From: Thermococcus sp. M36
Lineage (GTDB): Archaea; Methanobacteriota_B; Thermococci; Thermococcales; Thermococcaceae
DNA: 64,000 bases
Direction of reading: 5' to 3'
Assembly (NCBI RefSeq): GCF_012027355.1
Contig: NZ_SNUH01000002.1
Coordinates: forward strand, 317,991 to 381,990
This document shows, in pieces, positions 20,839 through 30,713 of the stretch. The translations under genes were made by a program, and so were the position numbers. Position 1 is the stretch's first letter, and each line of letters begins with the position of its first letter. Under the pieces are notes generated by a model. It saw nothing but the letters and a program-made list of their open reading frames with translations, did not search any database and was not told the origin of the DNA.

Positions 20839-21231
20839 ATGGCTATCTGGCAGGGAAGATCACTCAAGAAGCCTTCAGGCGGAAGGATTATCCTCGCTAG
20901 GAAGAAGAGGAAGAGGGAACTCGGAAGGGAGCCGGCTTTTACCAAGGTCGCTGAAGAGAGGGAGAAGAGGAAGATAATCAGGACTTACGGCGGCAACAGG
21001 AAGGTCCGCCTCATTGAGGCCCTCTACGCCAACGTCTTCGAGAACGGCAAGGGCAGGAAGGTCAAAATCCTTAGGGTTCTTGAGAACCCCGCCAACAGGC
21101 AGTACGTCAGGAGAAACATAATCACCAGGGGCGCCATCATCGAAACCGAGGCCGGCAGGGCCATCGTCACCAGCAGGCCCGGCCAGGATGGAGTTGTCAA
21201 CGCTATCCTGATAAAAGAAGAGAGCGCCTGA
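20839..21231 (+). CDS. rps8e: Small ribosomal subunit protein eS8
   Basis: 130 aa. The opening [14 protein letters not shown], the basic KKRKRELG stretch and the ending [17 protein letters not shown] are those of archaeal S8e. Single-gene unit with its own promoter and a GAGGTGAGATAA ribosome binding site. Confidence 0.97.
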   Translation: MAIWQGRSLKKPSGGRIILARKKRKRELGREPAFTKVAEEREKRKIIRTYGGNRKVRLIEALYANVFENGKGRKVKILRVLENPANRQYVRRNIITRGAIIETEAGRAIVTSRPGQDGVVNAILIKEESA

Positions 21232-21236
21232 TGGCG

Positions 21237-22142
21237 CTACTTCCCACAGTACGGGCAGAACTCTAAGTGGATCGGCTTTAGGGCCCCACAGTGCTCACAT
21301 TTTTCTTTTAGTTCTGCACCGCAGTTGGGGCAGTAGAGGTAGTCGTCTTTTACAGGGAAGCTGCAGTTATAGCATTTTCCCTGGGCAATTCTCCTTTTGT
21401 AGATTCTCTCTGGCCCGAAGTACTCCCTCCTGAGATAGTAGAGGGCTACAAACGTTGTGAATGCCCCAAATAGGCTCAATCCTATGACTTGCACAGTGCT
21501 CCATATGGCCGACAGTATCAAGTAGAGCAGGAGCAGGGATGAGTACGCAATAAGAGAGGACGTGTAGATGTTCCTGTATCTCCTGAGAAGCAGCAGAGAG
21601 ACCGCAAAGAGCGGCAGAACAAAGGTTAGCTTCAAAAGAAGAACCTTAAGTCTGTACATCTGGTATGCACGGCTGTACTCCTCGTTTGCCCTCATTTCCA
21701 GCTCCCGGATTCTGGAGCTGAGTTCTTCGAGCTGGCTGTGAACCTGCCCATAAGCACCCTTTGCGCTGAGGTACTGGTAGTAGGCATTTTCATAGGCTTC
21801 TTTTGCGGACAGGTACTCCTCCTTCAGCCTGTTGGGGGTATCCTCTGTGACGTTCCCGCTCTCCAGCGCCACCCTGTACTCTTCCCTTTTAAAGAGATAT
21901 ATCCTCTCAACGTCCGTCAGATTGGACTCGGCCTGCTGGTATATCTGGAAGAGGTCTTTCTCAAGCTTCATTAGACGGCTTTGGTTCTCGTAAAGGCTCG
22001 ATATACCGTACTTCTCCTGGTAATACCTGTAATCCGGCCTCTGAGGGATGTCCTCAAGCTCGCGGAGGAAGTTGATACTCGCAAGGAGAAGGAAAACGAC
22101 AAACAAGCTCGCAAGTATCTTCTCAATCCTAGAATACTCCAT
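21237..22142 (-). CDS. Membrane protein with coiled coil and C-terminal double zinc ribbon
   Basis: 301 aa from ATG at 22142, with GGGTGA five nt upstream. Order of parts: one membrane helix (residues about 9-25), a coiled-coil loop (about 30-165) rich in Leu, Glu and Tyr, two helices (about 168-235), then a cytosolic tail with three Cys pairs of the form CYNC, CPNCG, CEHCG and CPYCG that make two zinc ribbons. No enzymatic motif; a scaffolding or interaction role is plausible. Convergent with rps8e after 5 nt. Confidence 0.7.
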   Translation of the reverse strand: MEYSRIEKILASLFVVFLLLASINFLRELEDIPQRPDYRYYQEKYGISSLYENQSRLMKLEKDLFQIYQQAESNLTDVERIYLFKREEYRVALESGNVTEDTPNRLKEEYLSAKEAYENAYYQYLSAKGAYGQVHSQLEELSSRIRELEMRANEEYSRAYQMYRLKVLLLKLTFVLPLFAVSLLLLRRYRNIYTSSLIAYSSLLLLYLILSAIWSTVQVIGLSLFGAFTTFVALYYLRREYFGPERIYKRRIAQGKCYNCSFPVKDDYLYCPNCGAELKEKCEHCGALKPIHLEFCPYCGK

Positions 22143-22316
22143 CTGCTTCACCCAATAAGAATACGTGCTCAAAGTATATAACATCTCCCAAGTGAAAACT
22201 GAAAATTATCTATAGCACTTTGGCGTGTTAAAAACTCGCGGGAAAGCTAAAGGCTAGGGAGCTCTATAGAAACGTCGAGACGTGGAGAATGAGTGGGGGA
22301 AACGGGAAAAGAAAGC

Positions 22317-23390
22317 CTAAAACTCCTCCCTGTACTTCCTCAGCTCCTTCTCTATTATCCTCTTTGCCTGTTCTTCGACTATCGGCTTAACGAGTTCTAT
22401 AACCTTCTCCTTCAGCTCGTCTAATCCTTCGCCGTTCAGAGCCGAAATCTTCAGCGGCTCAAGCCCCTTGGAGCGGACGAAGTCCTCAACAGCCTTTATC
22501 TTCTCCTCCTCGGCTATGTCCACCTTGTTGAGGACGACTATGAACGGGAACTCGCCGAACTCACGGTGGATCTCCTCAAAGAGGTGGGTCTGCTCCTCTA
22601 TCGGGAATCCGCAGTACTCGCTCGGGTCGAAGATGTAGACGATGACCCTTCCGAGGTGCTTGAGCGCTAAGATAGCCTGTCTCTCGACCTCGTTCCTCTC
22701 GCTCAGCGGCCTGTCGAGAAGGCCGGGCGTGTCTATGACCTGGTATTTCAGGTAGTGCTCCTCGAACTGGCCGACGTTTATGCCCTTGGTGGTGAAGGGG
22801 TAGCTGGCAACCTCCGGCTTCGCGTTTGTAAGTGCGCGCAGAAGGGTACTCTTGCCCACGTTGGGGTGGCCGGCTATGACAACCGTCGGAAGCTCAAGGT
22901 CAACGACTGGAAGGTCTTTCAGCACATTTCTTGCCTGGTTGAGGTATTCAAGGTCGTCCGCTATGTCCCTTAATATGTCTGCAACGCGGCCGTAGAACTG
23001 TCTCCTGAGCCTGGCTATCTCATTTGGATCCCTTTCATACCTTATCTTTTCAACATAGCGCTGCTCGAGGTTGCGTATCGTCTTTATCGCCCAGTTGACG
23101 TGGGCCAGCGAGCGGTGGAACTGGTCTCTGTCAACGAGCGTGTCAACCAGTTCCCTGTAGAAAGGAGGAAGTGTTGAAACGCCCGGAGTCCTGTCAAGTA
23201 TTTTCCTGAGATTATCCCTCACAACGTTGGAGACAGTTCTTACCCTGAGCTCCTCCCTCTGTCTCGCCTTTGCCCTCGGGCCGCCCTTGGGCATAAAGGC
23301 TGATGCAGCCTTCTCAGCCCTCCGGAACGCCTTGTCGATGAGCTCGTCAGCGGTAAGCACAGTCGGCATTTTTTCGAACGGGTTCTTCAT
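22317..23390 (-). CDS. NOG1-family GTP-binding protein
   Basis: 357 aa from ATG at 23390 (GGTGGGAG directly upstream). The N-terminal helical NOG1 domain (RTPGVSTLPPFYRELVDTL) is followed by an OBG-type G domain: G1 GHPNVGKST (residues about 175), G2 TTKG, G3 DTPGLLD and G4 NKVD. Archaeal and eukaryotic NOG1 acts in assembly of the large ribosomal subunit. A C-terminal helix ends the protein. Confidence 0.92.
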   Translation of the reverse strand: MKNPFEKMPTVLTADELIDKAFRRAEKAASAFMPKGGPRAKARQREELRVRTVSNVVRDNLRKILDRTPGVSTLPPFYRELVDTLVDRDQFHRSLAHVNWAIKTIRNLEQRYVEKIRYERDPNEIARLRRQFYGRVADILRDIADDLEYLNQARNVLKDLPVVDLELPTVVIAGHPNVGKSTLLRALTNAKPEVASYPFTTKGINVGQFEEHYLKYQVIDTPGLLDRPLSERNEVERQAILALKHLGRVIVYIFDPSEYCGFPIEEQTHLFEEIHREFGEFPFIVVLNKVDIAEEEKIKAVEDFVRSKGLEPLKISALNGEGLDELKEKVIELVKPIVEEQAKRIIEKELRKYREEF

Positions 23391-23521
23391 CTCTCCCACC
23401 TCTCCTTTTCTCTCGCGGTGCTTAGCTTTTCGGCCGAGTATTTAAAGGTTCGCCAGGTGCTTGAGGTTTTGAGCAGAGGGCGACTGTGGTGTTCACACGC
23501 GGGTTTCACAGCGCCCCCTCG

Positions 23522-23534
23522 AAAAGTTTATGTT
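23522..23534 (+). promoter_or_regulatory. TATA box of the UppP-like operon
   Basis: AAAAGTTTATGTT lies about 35 nt before the ATG at 23566. Its position argues against a start codon at 23530, which would lie inside the promoter. Confidence 0.5.
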
Positions 23535-23565
23535 ACCTGTCGTTAAAATCTCCGATGTGGTTGCT

Positions 23566-24375
23566 ATGGTAAATATTGAAGGGTACCTGACCCCTCTGAT
23601 CTCAGGGATTATTATCGGTCTCGGTTCATGGCTCCCAATGAGCCCGGACGGGTACTCAGTGGAGAGAGTGCTGTCACTGCTATCGCCGGGCTATGCCGAC
23701 TACCTTGTTCCGGCATACCTGGGGACCACGTTTGCTGTGTTCTTTTACTTCAGGGAGAGGATAGCATCGGGATCGCAGCGTGTACTGATGAGGGCCCCCG
23801 ACTCAGACGTGAGGTACCTCGTCTACGCCTCACTCTTCACCGTCCTCATAGGCTACCCCGTAATGGTGGGGCCCGGCACCGCTCTCAGCAGGTCAGCCGC
23901 CGACTTGGTAAACGCCCTTGTGGGGGCTATGCTCCTGGGGCTTTCACTGCTCTTCGGCCGCTTTCGCTGTCCCCTGAAAAGGGTTCAGGAAAAGCTGAGG
24001 GCAGAGAGCGGCGAGCCCACCCTCATAGATTCTGTGGCGGCTGGGCTTGCCCAGGGAGCAGCGCTTCTGGGGGGGATTTCCAGGAGCGGGCTGGTCGTCC
24101 TAGGGTTGGTCTGCACCGGGGTCGGAGTAAAAAGAACCCTTGAACTGAGCTTTTTAATAGCCCCGGCATACTTCATAACGAGGCTGCTGTTCATAAGGTG
24201 GGATCCGGTGCTGCCGGTGTCTCTGCTTTTTGCCTCGTTCCTGACTGCGTTTGCGGCGAGCATGCTGGCGATGAACGCACTTATTAAATTCGTGGACGTC
24301 ATGGGAGAGAGGGCTTTCCTAGGTGCGTTCGGGATGATCCCGGTAATTGTCTATCTCCTGGGGGTGGTTCTGTGA
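23566..24375 (+). CDS. Undecaprenyl-diphosphatase-like (UppP/BacA family) membrane protein
   Basis: 269 aa with about seven or eight membrane helices. The two BacA signature loops are recognisable: GSWLPMSPDGYSV (usual E-x-L-P-I-S-S-T-x-H region, altered) near residue 20 and GGISRSGLVV near 167. In the family these loops face each other and form the pyrophosphatase site acting on polyprenyl diphosphate. The first motif here lacks the usual Glu and Ser-Ser-Thr, so activity is uncertain. The stop overlaps the GTG of the nucleotidyltransferase gene. Confidence 0.8.
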   Translation: MVNIEGYLTPLISGIIIGLGSWLPMSPDGYSVERVLSLLSPGYADYLVPAYLGTTFAVFFYFRERIASGSQRVLMRAPDSDVRYLVYASLFTVLIGYPVMVGPGTALSRSAADLVNALVGAMLLGLSLLFGRFRCPLKRVQEKLRAESGEPTLIDSVAAGLAQGAALLGGISRSGLVVLGLVCTGVGVKRTLELSFLIAPAYFITRLLFIRWDPVLPVSLLFASFLTAFAASMLAMNALIKFVDVMGERAFLGAFGMIPVIVYLLGVVL

Positions 24376-25631
24376 AGGGTGTAATCCTTGCAGCTGGAAA
24401 AGGGGAAAGGCTGAGGCCCCTCACCGATGACAGGCCCAAGGTTGTGCTCAAGGTTGCCAACAGGCCGATAATAGAGTATGTGATGGAGAACCTCGATCCC
24501 TTCGTTGACGAGTTCATAGTCATAGTCCGCTATCGGAAGGAGCGGCTGGTTGAGGCCTTGGGCGACGAGTTCAACGGGAAGCCGGTAACCTACGTTGAAC
24601 AGCTGCCGGGGGAAGGTACCGCAAAGGCAATAGAGTCCGCCAAGGACCATATCAACGGAGAAGAGTTCATAGTAGCTAATGGAGACATATATTTTGAAAT
24701 AGATGGCATTAAGGAGCTTATCTCAGCGTTCAGAAAAGAGAAGGCCGACGCCGCCCTCCTCGTTAAGCACTTCGACGACCTGAGCCACTTCGGCAAGATT
24801 GATGTGGAGGGGCCCCTTGTCAAGGCAGTAAAGGAAAAGCCCGGTAAGGTCTCCGGCTACGCCAACCTTGGAGTTTACGTTTTCCGGCCAGAGGTTTTCG
24901 GGTTCATCGAGAAGACCCCCCTGAGCAGCAGGAACGAATACGAGATAACGGACACCCTGAACCTGATGATCGAGGAGGGAAAGAAGATAACCTACGCGGT
25001 CTATTCCGGCTACTGGAACGACGTTGGCAGGCCGTGGAATCTGCTGGAGCTCAACGAGTACCTCCTCAGGAACAGGCTGAAGCACTCAATCAAGGGCATA
25101 GTCGAAGAGGGAGCCACCATAGTCCCGCCTGTCGAGATAGGCGAGGGGACCGTCGTAAGGAGCGGGGCATACATCATTGGGCCAGTAAAGATCGGCAGGA
25201 ACTCCCGCATCGGCCCGAACTGCTTCATAAGGCCCTACACGAGCATCGGTGACAACTGCCACGTTGGCAACGCTGTTGAAATAAAGAATTCGATAATCAT
25301 GGACAACAGCAACGCACCGCACCTAAACTACGTCGGCGACTCAATAATCGGCGAGAACACCAACCTGGGGGCGGGAACCATAACTGCCAACCTGAGGCAT
25401 GACAGGGGCAACGTAAAGGTTGAGATAAAGGGGAAGCTGGAAGACTCAGGGAGGCACAAGCTGGGGGCCATAATCGGGCACGGGGTGAAGATCGGAATAA
25501 ACGTTACGATATACCCCGGCCGGAAGATAGGGAGCAACTCGTTTGTTGGGCCGGGGGTCGTCGTTGACAAAAACGTTCCCGGAAACAGTCTTGTCGTTGT
25601 GAAGCAGGAAAAAGTGGTGAGGGAGTTATGA
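24372..25631 (+). CDS. Bifunctional sugar-1-phosphate nucleotidylyltransferase / acetyltransferase (GlmU-like)
   Basis: 419 aa from GTG at 24372. The N-terminal Rossmann domain has LAAGKGERLRPLTDDRPK (nucleotide-binding signature), VANGDIYFE and EYEITDTLN. From residue 250 a left-handed beta helix of hexapeptide repeats ends with the GlmU-type acetyltransferase segment (LNYVGDSIIGENTNLGAGT). It matches archaeal dual-function enzymes that make UDP-GlcNAc or dTDP-sugars. Operon with UppP-like and DUF835 genes, both junctions being 4-nt overlaps. Confidence 0.93.
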   Translation: MKGVILAAGKGERLRPLTDDRPKVVLKVANRPIIEYVMENLDPFVDEFIVIVRYRKERLVEALGDEFNGKPVTYVEQLPGEGTAKAIESAKDHINGEEFIVANGDIYFEIDGIKELISAFRKEKADAALLVKHFDDLSHFGKIDVEGPLVKAVKEKPGKVSGYANLGVYVFRPEVFGFIEKTPLSSRNEYEITDTLNLMIEEGKKITYAVYSGYWNDVGRPWNLLELNEYLLRNRLKHSIKGIVEEGATIVPPVEIGEGTVVRSGAYIIGPVKIGRNSRIGPNCFIRPYTSIGDNCHVGNAVEIKNSIIMDNSNAPHLNYVGDSIIGENTNLGAGTITANLRHDRGNVKVEIKGKLEDSGRHKLGAIIGHGVKIGINVTIYPGRKIGSNSFVGPGVVVDKNVPGNSLVVVKQEKVVREL

Positions 25632-26740
25632 GCGGTTTTAACCCCATCCCATTTTTGAACTTTATTTCCAGGTGGGTGCTGTTTTTCTCCGTGGTATACA
25701 AGGCCCACCAGACAAGGGAAAAGGGATGGGCTCTCCTGAGCGCTGCGATGTTCATAAACGCCTTGGACATCGAGAGTTACCTCTTCGACCCCCTCGGGAT
25801 CCACATAGCGGACGAGGTGTATCCCCTGGCATCGAAGATACCGAACTTTTTCATAGCAACCCTCATCATATGGGGGACGCTACATATAAAGTACAGAACC
25901 ACCCACCTGCGCCACGTGGTCTACCTCTCCGTATTCCTCGTGGCCTCGTATACATGGCTCTTCCTGCTTGCCGCTGACGCCTTCGGGGGCAACCACTCCG
26001 TTGAGGCAGTGTTCCCCTCGCTCGCCTACGGCGGCTCGCTGATATACCTCGGAATGATTCTGCGGGAGTACGAGATACGGGACCACGGCCTGGACATGCT
26101 CTTCCCCTGGGGGCTTATACTCCTGGGCGCACTGAACATAACCTACCCTGTGACCAGGTACATTAAGTGGTTCATCCCCATCGGGTTCCTGCTGGGTGCG
26201 ATCTTCAGGTCGATTGCGGCGGTGGGAGCGCTCAAGTTCGTTTTTGTCCCGTTTCCCAGGATCAAAACTCAGAGCGGCACGTCAAAAGCCCCCTCGGGGG
26301 CGTTCATCTGCTACAAACCAGACGATGTCTCAAAGAGGATAGGCAAGCTGGAGGACATCTCAAACCTTGTGGTGATCACCCGGAAGGATATGCGGGCTCT
26401 TAAGGACGGGCTGCATCCGGATTCGCTCGTGTTCTGGGTCACCAGGGTGCTGGAGGGGGAGATCAACGAAAAGCCGAGCATATACGCGATAAGTCCGACA
26501 AAAATCGACATCCTGGTGGATCTTGTAATCCGGGCAGTTGACAGGGGATATAGTATAATATACATAGACGCCGTCGAATATTTGATTCTGGAAAATGGGT
26601 TCGAGAGGGCGTTTAAGTTCCTGATAAACCTCAAGGACAGAGTCCTTATGGAGAACGGCACAATGGTGCTTCTGGTGGATCCTGAGGCTCTAGAACATAC
26701 CCACAGAAAGATACTGGAAAGAGAGTTCCAGAGGGGCTGA
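25628..26740 (+). CDS. Membrane protein with C-terminal DUF835 domain
   Basis: 370 aa. Six or seven hydrophobic helices occupy residues 1-205. The cytosolic part from about 225 (AFICYKPDD, then VVITRKDMRALKD and YIDAVEYLILENGF near 300) matches DUF835, a RecA/KaiC-like fold without Walker motif that is common in Thermococcales, often beside cell-envelope or motility genes. Role unknown; its place after two polyprenyl/sugar-nucleotide genes hints at envelope biogenesis. It ends 5 nt before the convergent CBS gene. Confidence 0.78.
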   Translation: MSGFNPIPFLNFISRWVLFFSVVYKAHQTREKGWALLSAAMFINALDIESYLFDPLGIHIADEVYPLASKIPNFFIATLIIWGTLHIKYRTTHLRHVVYLSVFLVASYTWLFLLAADAFGGNHSVEAVFPSLAYGGSLIYLGMILREYEIRDHGLDMLFPWGLILLGALNITYPVTRYIKWFIPIGFLLGAIFRSIAAVGALKFVFVPFPRIKTQSGTSKAPSGAFICYKPDDVSKRIGKLEDISNLVVITRKDMRALKDGLHPDSLVFWVTRVLEGEINEKPSIYAISPTKIDILVDLVIRAVDRGYSIIYIDAVEYLILENGFERAFKFLINLKDRVLMENGTMVLLVDPEALEHTHRKILEREFQRG

Positions 26741-26745
26741 GCCCC

Positions 26746-27921
26746 TCAGCTTAACCCCATTTTTTCGAGGAAGCGTTTGTAGTAGTGTGTGTCCTTCTCA
26801 AGCTCTGCCTTTTGCAGTATCTGCCTCTCTATGATCCTCAGGGCATCGTGGACTGCCTGTATGGCACCCCATGTCTCCCCGGTGGCCACGAAGACACCCT
26901 TGTCGGTTACGACACGCATCCTGGCCTGGTAGAGGTGCACACCCCTAAAGCGCTCGTTGAAGCGCCTGATGTAGAGGTAGATTATGCCCTCCTGGCCGAG
27001 CAGATCTTCGTACCCATCAACGAAGCGCTTTACATCGTTGATAATTCTCTCCCTGGTGAAGTCGCTCAGTAGGGCGGCGTCTCCTCCGAGCTGGAGGTAG
27101 AACCTCACCTCCTTCTCGACCATCCTTGAAATCGGCAGGAGCAGATCCTTGATGGTAAGGATGCCCTTAACTCTCTCGTTCTCATCTACAATGATAAGGC
27201 CATCGATGTTGTTGTCTATCATCGTTGCAACGGCTTCTTGGACAGTGGCATCGGGCAGTATGGTAATGACGCCCCTTATCATGACCTCCCTGAGCTGGGT
27301 CGAGAAGGGCGGTATCTTCTCGCCGACGAGTTCACCGGTCTGAGCCTTGAAGCGCGGCTTTATAAACCTGACTATGAGGTCGTGGAGCGTAACGAGGCCC
27401 TCAAGCCTGCCCTCTTCGTTGACGAGGGGAATCCTCGAGATGGCGTGGTCGCGCATCGTCGCTAAGGCTTTGGCAACCGTGTCGTCCGGTCTGAGGGTGA
27501 TGACGTCCTTCGTCATAAACTCCTCTACCTTTCTCTTTCCGAACTCTTCCTTAGCGATCCTGTCCAAGAGCATTAAATCGCTTATGACTCCGATTATTTC
27601 AGCTTTGCTCTCCCCAACCGGGAGGGAGCGCAGGTCAATCTCAATCATAAGTTTGGCGGCCTTGCTTAGATCCTCGTTCGGTTTGATAACTGGAGCGGTC
27701 TTATAAACGTCCTTAACCTTGGCTTTGGTTGGGTCCCACTTGAGGTGGGAGTGTATAATAAGGTCCTGGGTCAGAACACCTTTGTACACGTTTCCGTCGA
27801 AGACCAGAATAAGGTCGGGGTCTTCCTTCTCAAAGATGCCAATCGCCTCAGAAAGCGGGGCGTTGATGTCTATCTTCTGGAACTTGTCGGTCATAACCTC
27901 CTGCACAAGAATACCGACCAT
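26746..27921 (-). CDS. Four-CBS-domain protein with a ribosome-hibernation-factor-like C-terminal domain
   Basis: 391 aa from ATG at 27921, preceded by GGAGGTGG. Four CBS units are visible: starts at about residues 7 (VQEVMT), 70 (VKDVYKTAPV), 133 (VEEFMTKDVITLRPDDTVAK) and 210 (LREVMIRGVITI). From about 275 the sequence changes to an alpha/beta unit ending in GVFVATGETWGAIQAVHDAL and IIERQILQKAELEKD, which resembles the beta-strand plus helix of HPF/RaiA (A-I-D-x-A-x-D-x-L-E-R-Q). CBS pairs usually bind adenine nucleotides. A ribosome-associated, energy-sensing role is inference. Confidence 0.75.
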   Translation of the reverse strand: MVGILVQEVMTDKFQKIDINAPLSEAIGIFEKEDPDLILVFDGNVYKGVLTQDLIIHSHLKWDPTKAKVKDVYKTAPVIKPNEDLSKAAKLMIEIDLRSLPVGESKAEIIGVISDLMLLDRIAKEEFGKRKVEEFMTKDVITLRPDDTVAKALATMRDHAISRIPLVNEEGRLEGLVTLHDLIVRFIKPRFKAQTGELVGEKIPPFSTQLREVMIRGVITILPDATVQEAVATMIDNNIDGLIIVDENERVKGILTIKDLLLPISRMVEKEVRFYLQLGGDAALLSDFTRERIINDVKRFVDGYEDLLGQEGIIYLYIRRFNERFRGVHLYQARMRVVTDKGVFVATGETWGAIQAVHDALRIIERQILQKAELEKDTHYYKRFLEKMGLS

Positions 27922-28027
27922 TTCTGCCACCTCCTTCATTTTATTATTAGGGCGCCCAATAATTTAAACCTTTGCAATCCCGACCTGATAGGTTTTAGTT
28001 AAGTTAGGTTAATAAATTTTTCGCGGA

Positions 28028-28040
28028 AAGGTTTATAAAA
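28028..28040 (+). promoter_or_regulatory. TATA box of tRNA-Ser
   Basis: AAGGTTTATAAAA with a purine-rich BRE lies about 30 nt before the mature tRNA end. Confidence 0.7.
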
Positions 28041-28063
28041 CTCGCACGAGAACTCCAAACCGC

Positions 28064-28150
28064 GCCGGGGTAGCCTAGCCTGGGAAGGCGCGGGACTCGA
28101 GATCCCGTGGGCGTCCGCCCACCAGGGTTCAAATCCCTGCCCCGGCGCCA
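28064..28150 (+). tRNA. tRNA-Ser (anticodon CGA)
   Basis: Acceptor GCCGGGG pairs with CCCCGGC, with discriminator G (serine type) and encoded CCA. The anticodon stem CGGGA/TCCCG closes CTCGAGA. A long variable arm (GGGCGTCCGCCC hairpin) marks a class II tRNA. Length 87 nt. Confidence 0.96.
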
Positions 28151-28244
28151 ACTGCCGAGCCCGTGAGGGGTTCATTCCCTTCTCATCAATTCTAATAGCC
28201 ATTCCAGTCTGTCTTGAAGCCATTGAACAGAAAAGAAAAGAGAT

Positions 28245-29138
<894 letters not shown>

Positions 29139-29231
29139 TCACCGAGATATGAACGCCCCGTTTCCCCTTAAACCTTTCCACGCAGGAAAAACCTTTTTAT
29201 TCTGTGCACACCCTACCTCTACGGTGGGCCC

Positions 29232-30713
29232 ATGCTGGAGCTGGGGAAGTACATCAACATCTCGGACGACATCTTCGTGGTCAAGAATCTCATAGGATCA
29301 ATCCTGCAGGGTGTGGGCATCGCGTACCTCTTTCCGGTGCTCATCGTGTGGTTCTATCCGGATGAAATCAAATACGCGATCTACTTCGCAGTTCCGGGGG
29401 TCTTCTCAATACTGCTCGGTGCGTGGCTCGGCAGGCACATGGGAAAGATTGAAGACGTAAACCTCAGACAGGCCATGGTGTCCGCGGCGTTTACATGGCT
29501 TTTCGCTTCCCTTGTAAGCGTGGTTCCCTTCATATACATCGCCAACATGTCCTTCATTGACTCATATTTTGAGAGCATGAGTGCATGGACTGGAACCGGC
29601 CTCACCATGATGAGCAACCTGGAGAGCTACCCCCACGTAATACTCTTCTGGAGGGCATGGATGCAGTGGTTGGGCGGGATAGGCATAGTCCTCGTGGCCC
29701 TCACTATCCTCATACGGCCTGGGGTCGCTGCGGCGAGGCTCTACAGGGCCGAGGCCAGAAGCGAGAGGATACTTCCCAACCTCGTCAACACGTCAAAGGT
29801 GATATTTGAGATATACTTTGTCCTGACTCTGGTCGGGGTATACCTGTACTACATCAACGGCATGCCCCTCTTCGACGCGCTCATACACTCAATGACCGGG
29901 CTTGGAACGGGTGGTATGAGCAGCCATGACCTCAGCATAGGGTACTTCAACAGCACCTCGATCGAGGCCGTAACGATATTTCTAATGATAATGGGTGCAG
30001 TGAACTTTACCGTCCATTATAAGGTTTTCAGGGACAGAAGCCTCGGACACTTTTTTGAGGACGTCCAGGTAAGGTACATGTTCTTCTTCATTCTCCCCGC
30101 AATAGCGATAATCGCCCTTAGCCTCACGGGAATGGGGGACGCGATAGGAGACGCCCTGAGGCAGGCGGTGTTCCATGCCGTCTCTGCGATAACGTGTACG
30201 GGGTTCGGCATAGCCGACCTGAGCAAGTACCCCGAGCTCGGTAAGTTTATGCTGGGAATTCTGATGGTAATCGGTGGAGGCGCCGGAAGCACCGCGGGAG
30301 GTATAAAACTCATACGCGTCACCCTAATGTATGAGAGCCTAAAATGGACGATCCAGAGCGCCATTCTGCCCCGCGGGGCAGTCATAAAGAGGAAAGTCGG
30401 TAATTACGTCTTCACAGAGGAGGACGTTCAGGAGGTCATGAGCTTCACCATGACGTACTTTGCGATACTGCTCTTCGGGACGATCTACACCATGATGAGG
30501 CTAGGCACGACGCTCGCAGACTCCTTTTTTGAGATAGCGTCTGCCCAGGGAAACGTCGGGCTGAGCGTGGGCATAACGTCACCCCACCTCCCGGTCGATA
30601 TGAAGATCCTGCTCATACTCCACATGTGGGTCGGCAGGCTTGAGATATTCTCCACCCTCGTGCTCATCATAAGCGTTTTCTTCCTGGCCCCCAGGGTGGT
30701 GAAGGGCAGATGA
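29232..30713 (+). CDS. trkH: TrkH-family potassium uptake protein
   Basis: 493 aa, about ten helices. The four pore loops are visible: AWTGTGLTMM (residues about 116), MTGLGTGGMSSHD (about 221), ITCTGFGIADLS (about 319) and SAQGNVGLSVG (about 437), each with the filter Gly. It should pass K+ across the membrane together with a TrkA-type regulator, but no trkA gene is next to it. The stop overlaps the start of the ABC ATPase gene. Confidence 0.93.
   Translation: MLELGKYINISDDIFVVKNLIGSILQGVGIAYLFPVLIVWFYPDEIKYAIYFAVPGVFSILLGAWLGRHMGKIEDVNLRQAMVSAAFTWLFASLVSVVPFIYIANMSFIDSYFESMSAWTGTGLTMMSNLESYPHVILFWRAWMQWLGGIGIVLVALTILIRPGVAAARLYRAEARSERILPNLVNTSKVIFEIYFVLTLVGVYLYYINGMPLFDALIHSMTGLGTGGMSSHDLSIGYFNSTSIEAVTIFLMIMGAVNFTVHYKVFRDRSLGHFFEDVQVRYMFFFILPAIAIIALSLTGMGDAIGDALRQAVFHAVSAITCTGFGIADLSKYPELGKFMLGILMVIGGGAGSTAGGIKLIRVTLMYESLKWTIQSAILPRGAVIKRKVGNYVFTEEDVQEVMSFTMTYFAILLFGTIYTMMRLGTTLADSFFEIASAQGNVGLSVGITSPHLPVDMKILLILHMWVGRLEIFSTLVLIISVFFLAPRVVKGR

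Noticed and set aside
22143-22316. Possible small RNA in the gap after the NOG1 gene
   Set aside because: Some short partial palindromes (ACGTCGAGACGT) but no promoter-terminator pair or conserved box motifs that I could identify.
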